Source: an uncultured Blastococcus sp.
GTDB taxonomy: Bacteria; Actinomycetota; Actinomycetes; Mycobacteriales; Antricoccaceae
NCBI GenBank assembly: GCA_946221975.1
Contig: CAMIGT010000054.1
Coordinates: 1-7,665, forward strand
Length of the DNA: 7,665 nucleotides
Direction of reading: 5' to 3'
Every line of letters begins with the position of its first letter. Position 1 is the stretch's first letter. The translations under genes and the position numbers were made by a program. Shown piece after piece: positions 6,286 to 7,665 of the stretch. The notes under the pieces were generated by a model. The model had not been told where the DNA came from, did no database searches, and was given only the letters and a program-made list of their open reading frames with translations.

Positions 6286-6725
6286 GGCGGCTCCGTCTGC
6301 TTCGGGTCGACGTTCGTGACGAGCGGGGATCGACGCTCCCACTGATCATTGGCTTCTTCATTGTTGCCGGGTTGATGCTCGTCGCCGGCGTGGTCGCCTC
6401 GGCTGCGTTCCTTGCCCAGCGTGAGCTGCAGTCTGGCTGCGACGGTGCGGCAATCGCTGCGGCCGACGGAATCGAGCGCTCCGCGACGCCGGCTGGAGGG
6501 TCGCTGCCGTTCGACGAGCAAGCGGCCCGTGCGGCCGCAGCCGACTACATTGTCGCGACCTGGGGGAGCGAAGCGTCCGAGGTCAGTCTGCGGGTTGGCT
6601 TCGTTCCCGGGCGGGTGGTCGTGACGTGCGCGAAAGTCGCGCACGTGCCGTTCGAGGACGTCTTCTCCCCAGGTGGAATCCCGCAGACCGTCGAGGCCGC
6701 GGCCGACGCGCCACTCATCGGCTGA
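6282..6725 (+). CDS. TadG/Rv3654c-like pilus-associated protein
   Basis: This 147-aa protein has an N-terminal VRDERGSTLPLIIGFFIVAGLMLVAG segment (11-36): a basic leader, ERG at 14-16 and a long hydrophobic helix (about 19-45). The following QRELQSGCDGAAIAAADGIE (46-65) resembles the post-helix block of TadG/TadE-like proteins in which duplicated Ala/Asp residues pack after the membrane segment. It has two cysteines (53 and 116), and VVVTCAKVAHVPF (112-124) parallels the beta-strand/turn in the two preceding proteins. Unlike true TadE pilins it has Leu at +5 instead of Glu, as is common for TadG-like N-termini. It is far shorter than proteobacterial TadG, which carries a von Willebrand A domain, and matches the short actinobacterial form. 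It is the last gene of the operon; the ATG overlaps the previous stop (ATGA) without its own SD. Confidence 0.8.
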   Translation: MRRLRLLRVDVRDERGSTLPLIIGFFIVAGLMLVAGVVASAAFLAQRELQSGCDGAAIAAADGIERSATPAGGSLPFDEQAARAAAADYIVATWGSEASEVSLRVGFVPGRVVVTCAKVAHVPFEDVFSPGGIPQTVEAAADAPLIG

Positions 6726-6766
6726 CGACTGAGGGTGTGGCCGGGACGCGAGCGTCGTTGCGCACA

Positions 6767-6805
6767 TAACAATTGGTTAAATCCCAGGTGGCCGCCTGCC
6801 CAGGC
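6767..6805. repeat. cluster of short inverted repeats upstream of the csbD-family gene
   Basis: Three symmetric elements are packed together: TAAC-N5-GTTA (6767-6779), the near-palindrome CAGGTGGCCGCCTG (6785-6798, 12 of 14 positions symmetric) and GCCTG-CC-CAGGC (6794-6805). CCCAGG also occurs twice as a direct repeat (6783-6788 and 6799-6804). No T-run follows, so a terminator for the tad operon is unlikely. They sit just upstream of or over the predicted -35 region and may be protein-binding sites. Confidence 0.35.
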
Positions 6806-6818
6806 TGAAAATGGGTAA
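6794..6818 (+). promoter_or_regulatory. possible stress-sigma (SigB/SigF-like) promoter of the csbD-family gene
   Basis: GGGTAA at 6813-6818 resembles the -10 element of SigB/SigF-type general-stress sigma factors (GGGTAy/w). GCCT at 6794-6797 fits the loose GnnT -35 described for Streptomyces SigB at a 15-nt spacing. The -35 match is weak. The case rests on the -10 and on the gene served, since CsbD was first known as a SigB-controlled protein in Bacillus subtilis. The rest of 6726-6874 has no gene. Confidence 0.45.
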
Positions 6819-6874
6819 TAACGTGGTGGAAGCACACCAGAGAGCCTGGTGGTCGCGGATACGAAGGAGATCCA

Positions 6875-7069
6875 ATGGGACTCGACGACAAGGCTGACGC
6901 CAAGAAGGACCAGGTTGTCGGCGGCGCCAAGGAGAAGATCGGTAACGCCACGGGCAACGAGTCGATGCGCAACGAAGGCGCAGCGCAGGAGAAGTCCGGC
7001 GACGTAAAGAGCGGCGTCGAGAAGATCAAGGATGCCGCCAAGGACATCTTCGGTGGCGACAAGAAGTAG
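6875..7069 (+). CDS. CsbD-family stress-response protein
   Basis: This 64-aa, very hydrophilic, Lys/Glu/Asp/Gly/Ala-rich protein matches the CsbD-like family: start MGLDDKADAKKDQVVGGAKE, then KIGNATGNES (21-30), the internal repeat of the same theme around EGAAQEKSGDVKSGVEKIKDAAKD (34-57), and a lysine-rich end. The length is typical. It is cytosolic, lacks cysteine and membrane segments, and is predicted to be mostly helical or partly disordered. The biochemical role of the family is not settled; members are induced by general stress, cold or entry into stationary phase. The ATG has a good SD (AAGGAGA, 6864-6870). It is a single-gene unit between its own promoter and a strong hairpin. Its composition differs from neighbours because of Lys codons (mostly AAG), not because of visible foreign origin. 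Confidence 0.92.
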   Translation: MGLDDKADAKKDQVVGGAKEKIGNATGNESMRNEGAAQEKSGDVKSGVEKIKDAAKDIFGGDKK

Positions 7070-7107
7070 GCGTCCCGCGACCGCCTGAGCAAACACGGCA
7101 GTCTGCC

Positions 7108-7148
7108 CGCGAGGGGCACCGCACCAATGAGGTGCGGTGCCCCTCGCG
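7108..7148. terminator. perfect 18-bp hairpin terminator
   Basis: Arms 7108-7125 (CGCGAGGGGCACCGCACC) and 7131-7148 pair without mismatch around the loop AATGA. The stem begins 38 nt after the CsbD stop and ends 37 nt before prfB. No U-tract follows (TCTGTAG), as with many GC-rich actinobacterial hairpins, so efficiency is inferred. It most likely ends the csbD transcript. Confidence 0.85.
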
Positions 7149-7185
7149 TCTGTAGTGCTCCCAGAACGACGTAGGGTGAGTGGTT

Positions 7186-7665
7186 GTGTCAACCGAACTG
7201 CCGTCTGAACTCACCGACCTCGATTCCACGCTGACTGGGATCGAGTCGGTTCTTGATCTCGATGGCAAGCGGGCCGAGATCGCCGAGCTGGAGGCCGAGG
7301 CCGGCAAGCCGGACCTTTGGGACGATCCGGAGTCGGCGCAGCAGGTGACCAGCAAGCTCTCGCGGCTGCAGTCCGAGGTGCGCCGGGCCGAGGACATCCG
7401 CACCCGGCTCGACGATGTCGGCGTACTGCTCGAGCTCGCCGAGGCCGAGGACGACGCCGAGGCCAAGAGCGAGGTCGAAGGCGAGGTCGCCGCGCTGCGC
7501 AAGGCGATCGACGAGCTCGAGGTCCGCACCCTGCTGTCCGGCGAGTACGACGAACGCGACGCGCTGGTCACGATCCGCTCCGAAGCCGGCGGTGTCGACG
7601 CCGCCGACTGGGCCGAGATGCTGCAGCGCATGTACCTACGCTGGGCCGAGGCGCACAACTACCCG
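7186..7665 (+). CDS. prfB: peptide chain release factor 2, N-terminal part (3' truncated)
   Basis: The 160 visible residues are the helical N-terminal domain and the start of the core of RF2, which recognises UGA and UAA in the ribosomal A site and triggers peptide release. Diagnostic stretches are [29 protein letters not shown] (19-47), [44 protein letters not shown] (110-153). The tripeptide anticodon region (SPF) and the GGQ catalytic motif lie beyond the window. The reading frame is continuous through the region where Escherichia coli prfB carries its programmed UGA frameshift, so no autoregulatory frameshift exists here. GTG at 7186 is chosen as start with the weak SD AGGGTGAG (7173-7180); an in-frame GTG at 7180 would add two residues. 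A promoter must lie in, or just after, the hairpin, but I see no convincing hexamers in 7149-7185. Confidence 0.95.
   Translation, partial: MSTELPSELTDLDSTLTGIESVLDLDGKRAEIAELEAEAGKPDLWDDPESAQQVTSKLSRLQSEVRRAEDIRTRLDDVGVLLELAEAEDDAEAKSEVEGEVAALRKAIDELEVRTLLSGEYDERDALVTIRSEAGGVDAADWAEMLQRMYLRWAEAHNYP

Larger units (their letters stand above)
2162..6725 (+). other. tad/flp pilus-type operon (seven genes)
   Basis: Seven genes on one strand are linked by 1- to 29-nt overlaps or a 16-nt gap: tadA-TGATG-tadB-ATGA-tadC-16 nt-pilin-like-29 nt overlap-tadE-GTGA-tadE-like-ATGA-tadG-like. One promoter (2083-2111) precedes the set and no internal promoter is obvious. The order corresponds to the compact actinobacterial Tad-like cluster (compare Rv3659c-Rv3654c of Mycobacterium tuberculosis). 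A CpaE/TadZ-like protein, secretin, RcpC and prepilin peptidase are absent. Lack of a secretin is expected in a Gram-positive; the peptidase must be encoded elsewhere. Confidence 0.85.

Noticed and set aside
6745..6756. GACGC-GA-GCGTC inverted repeat as terminator of the tad operon
   Set aside because: The stem is only 5 bp with a 2-nt loop and no T-run, too weak to call a terminator.
6811..6897. Short ORF starting at ATG 6811 and running into the csbD-family gene
   Set aside because: Its start lies within the predicted -10 element, it has no SD and its translation is Arg/Trp-rich without likeness to anything known.
7186..7290. Programmed +1 frameshift in prfB
   Set aside because: The frame is continuous; the TGA seen in CTGACT is out of frame and there is no slippery CTTTGA-type site.

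Overview
The window looks like a chromosomal segment of a high-GC Gram-positive bacterium (Actinomycetota). The reasons are strongly GC-rich codon use, frequent GTG starts, ATGA/GTGA/TGATG gene junctions, an actinobacterial TadA-type ATPase (Walker A GGTQSGKTT) and a release-factor-2 N-terminus of actinobacterial type. The genus cannot be fixed from the sequence. All genes lie on the + strand. I see no tRNA, rRNA, CRISPR array, insertion sequence or other sign of recent mobility.

Layout. (1) 2-979: the 3' part of an M20-family zinc amidohydrolase of the N-carbamoyl-L-amino-acid hydrolase / allantoate amidohydrolase type. (2) 1046-1972: an NAD(P)-binding SDR/epimerase-like protein behind an imperfect palindrome. 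(3) 1973-2161: a non-coding stretch with a well-formed sigma70-type promoter and a perfect actinobacterial DnaA box directly upstream of it. (4) 2162-6725: a seven-gene Tad/Flp pilus-type operon (TadA ATPase, TadB, TadC, a 67-aa pilin-like protein, two TadE-like proteins and one TadG-like protein). Its genes overlap or nearly abut. (5) 6875-7069: a 64-aa CsbD-family stress protein with its own probable alternative-sigma promoter. (6) 7108-7148: a perfect 18-bp hairpin terminator. (7) 7186-7665: the first 160 residues of prfB (peptide chain release factor 2), which runs off the window.

How the genes work together. TadA is the cytoplasmic hexameric motor and TadB/TadC form the inner-membrane platform. 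The four small proteins all have a short basic N-terminus, an (E/D)RG site and one hydrophobic helix, the architecture of class III (Flp-type) prepilins. They are the likely major and minor pilins of an extracellular filament. The prepilin peptidase (TadV/CpaA) and the CpaE/TadZ-like localisation protein, often next to such operons, are not in the window and must be elsewhere. The flanking metabolic genes, csbD and prfB show no functional link to the pilus.

The window is mostly recognisable. The points most worth a second look are the pilin-like protein that lacks the usual Glu+5, the matched cysteine pairs in the three minor pilins, the DnaA box at the tad promoter, and the operator-like palindromes before the SDR gene and before the CsbD gene.
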